Made by a program: the position numbers and the translations under genes. This document shows, one piece after another, positions 63,108 to 64,000 of a DNA stretch of 64,000 nt. Under the pieces are notes generated by a model that ran no database searches, had not been told where the DNA came from, and worked only from the letters and a program-made list of their open reading frames with translations. How positions within the stretch are numbered: position 1 is the first letter of the stretch; each line of letters begins with the position of its first letter. Source of the DNA: Moheibacter stercoris (GTDB taxonomy: Bacteria > Bacteroidota > Bacteroidia > Flavobacteriales > Weeksellaceae); assembly GCF_040545805.1 (NCBI RefSeq), contig NZ_JBEPMO010000005.1:122279-186278 (forward strand), read 5' to 3'.

Positions 63108-63683
63108 TTATTTTTTAAATTGATTCATATCCGTCAAGTTTTCTCCAGAATATGAAAACTTATATGTTCTGTTTTCAAAATCTTTTACAGTTAAATATTT
63201 GTCGGAAAGAATTAAGTTGTTTTCATCATTTAGGGTTACGAAAATATCTGCACCAGAATTTGACCACAATATTTCTCCGTTTGAATTTAGTTTTGATATT
63301 TCTAATTCACCGTGAATAATATAATTTTCTTTATGTTTCAATATTTCTATGCAAGAAATTTCATCAGCTTTTGTTTTCCATACAAGTTCTAAATTTGGAA
63401 TTGAAAGACAAAAAATCGTGCAACCACAACAAATTAAAATCTCATCATCGTTTAAAACGAAAGAATTTTCATAAATTCCTGTTGCTCCTCCTTCTGAAAT
63501 AATTATTGCAGATTTAATTTCAAGATGATTTTTAAAAATTTTAATTCCAATTTTTGTTGAAGACTGATATTCTGAATTATGCACATAAATATTTTGGTAA
63601 CAATTTATATTATCCGAAGAATTTTCTTCAAATAAATTGTCAGGAAATAGTTCAATTACAAAGTCGTTTTGTTTTATGTGCAT
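63108..63683 (-). CDS. Hypothetical cassette-borne protein
   Basis: About 191 residues from ATG 63683 (MHIKQNDFVIELFPDNLFEE); the frame stays open further upstream to 63779 but that part runs into element A. No signal peptide or membrane helix. Features: NCYQNIYVHNSEYQ, IKSAIIISEGGATGIYENSF, DDEILICCGCTIFCLSIPNL (three cysteines close together) and beta-propeller-like repeats (LVWKTKADEISCIEI, NYIIHGELEISKLNSNGEI, LWSNSGADIFVTLND). I know no named family; the strand pattern suggests a small immunity- or sensor-like protein. The stop is 7 nt from the box of element B. Confidence 0.65.
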   Translation of the reverse strand: MHIKQNDFVIELFPDNLFEENSSDNINCYQNIYVHNSEYQSSTKIGIKIFKNHLEIKSAIIISEGGATGIYENSFVLNDDEILICCGCTIFCLSIPNLELVWKTKADEISCIEILKHKENYIIHGELEISKLNSNGEILWSNSGADIFVTLNDENNLILSDKYLTVKDFENRTYKFSYSGENLTDMNQFKK

Positions 63684-63694
63684 TTTTATGAAAT

Positions 63695-63897
63695 TGCCGA
63701 TAACGTTTCGGGGCTTGGCGTCAGTGGCGGAAATTGAAGCGCAAAGTTTCAATTTAGCGGCACGGTAAGCAAAAGCCAATTCATTGAATAAATTTAAGAA
63801 AAAAAGTCAATGTAATTGGCTTTTTGCGACATAGAAAGCTGAAAATTTCAATTATCACTTAACCCGCCATTGCGCCAAACCCATCCTATGTTTGTAA
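63695..63897. repeat. Palindromic element A (attC-like)
   Basis: About 203 bp. Left box TGCCGATAAC (63695-63704); inner arms GGCTTGGCGTCAGTGGCGG (63712-63730) and CCGCCATTGCGCCAAACC; nested hairpins AAATTGAA / TTTCAATTT (63731-63755) and AAAAGCCAATT / AATTGGCTTTT (63771-63825). The right end is TATGTTTGTAAATG rather than GTTxxxGGCA, so the array seems to stop or decay here. The central part is nearly the same as in element C. Confidence 0.85.
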
Positions 63898-64000
63898 ATG
63901 CTAAATTTAATACCTATAAGAACTATAAAAAAGAACCAAGCAGCAGACTAAGTTAGACAAACCCATTAAGCATAAAGCTTCGCTAACATGATTAACCCTG
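63898..64000. other. Right end of window, no gene seen
   Basis: The last ~100 bases are AT-rich. I see no coding start or RNA signature, and the sequence does not continue the palindromic element. CATAAAGCTTCGCTAACATG near 63970-63990 may belong to another feature outside the window. Confidence 0.4.

Larger units (their letters stand above)
61106..63704. mobile_element. Putative integron-like gene-cassette array without visible integrase
   Basis: Two single-gene units lie between palindromic elements: 61325-62913 (GT39-like gene) and 63092-63704 (hypothetical gene). Each unit has matching inverted ends: GTTGTGGGCAGTTTT against AAAATTGCCCACAAC, and GTTATCGGCAGTTTC against GAAATTGCCGATAAC, both 14 of 15 with the mismatch at the same place. 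Box sequences differ between units but agree within a unit, as expected if units are exchanged as cassettes. On the minus strand each gene reads toward the next element, the normal cassette orientation. Against a classical integron: the cores are not GTTRRRY and no integrase is present. Interpretation is inferred. Confidence 0.5.

Noticed and set aside
63684..63779. N-terminal extension of the hypothetical cassette protein
   Set aside because: It is translated from element A itself (arms and loop); the ATG at 63683, just after the element, is the natural start.
61106..63897. CRISPR array
   Set aside because: Repeats are ~200 bp, palindromic and separated by genes of very different length; there are no short direct repeats with uniform spacers and no cas genes.
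1..64000. tRNA or rRNA genes
   Set aside because: No T-loop (GGTTCGAATCC-type) with matching acceptor stem and no rRNA segments were found in the gaps.

Overview
The window is a 64 kb piece of a low-GC chromosome from the Bacteroidota, class Flavobacteriia (order Flavobacteriales; perhaps Weeksellaceae or a relative, but the genus cannot be fixed from this sequence). The evidence is a type IX secretion C-terminal signal, DUF5686/carboxypeptidase-regulatory and TonB-receptor outer-membrane proteins, a GH92 mannosidase, a CCC-motif membrane protein, a BT_3928-type DoxX protein, an almost complete lack of Shine-Dalgarno sequences, and promoters of the Bacteroidetes type (TTTG-N19-TAnnTTTG, perfect before rpsF).

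The first ~50 kb is mostly ordinary core chromosome. In order it holds: a DEAD-box RNA helicase cut by the window edge; a Fur-family regulator overlapping an OstA/LptA-like LPS-transport protein; a class III aminotransferase and apt; OmpA-like, GNAT and S41 peptidase genes; a YugP-type membrane protease; a NarL-type two-component system beside a small beta-barrel and a beta-helix lipoprotein; homogentisate dioxygenase; small membrane proteins; an RsmB-type methyltransferase; pyrD; an esterase lipoprotein and an SDR. Next comes a surface/adhesin pair followed by a TPR-TM-LuxR regulator and a GH92 mannosidase. Then M48, the rpsF-rpsR-rplI operon, a CPA2 antiporter, a tpiA-prmA-clpS cluster, an orphan DppB-type permease, DoxX and DUF1599 genes opposite folP, a lipoprotein superoxide dismutase, ppk2, typA/bipA and a DUF5686 protein.

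From about 48.4 kb the character changes to accessory and decaying DNA. A TonB-dependent receptor carries both an in-frame TAG in its signal peptide and a +1 frameshift. A DinB-like gene has lost its middle. A small secreted-protein gene is broken, and so is a POT/MFS transporter further on. Among these lies an intact four-gene Wadjet (JetABCD) anti-plasmid operon at 52310-58887.

The most unusual feature is at the right end (61106-63897). Three ~200-230 bp palindromic elements separate single-gene units. The outer boxes of an element do not match each other exactly; the box at one edge of a gene unit matches the box at its other edge (GTTGTGGGCA/TGCCCACAAC for one unit, GTTATCGGCA/TGCCGATAAC for the next). 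This is the pattern left by integron-style cassette recombination at folded sites, but the core heptamers do not fit the classical GTTRRRY consensus and no integrase is in the window. A degenerate copy lies beyond the transporter at about 59.7 kb.
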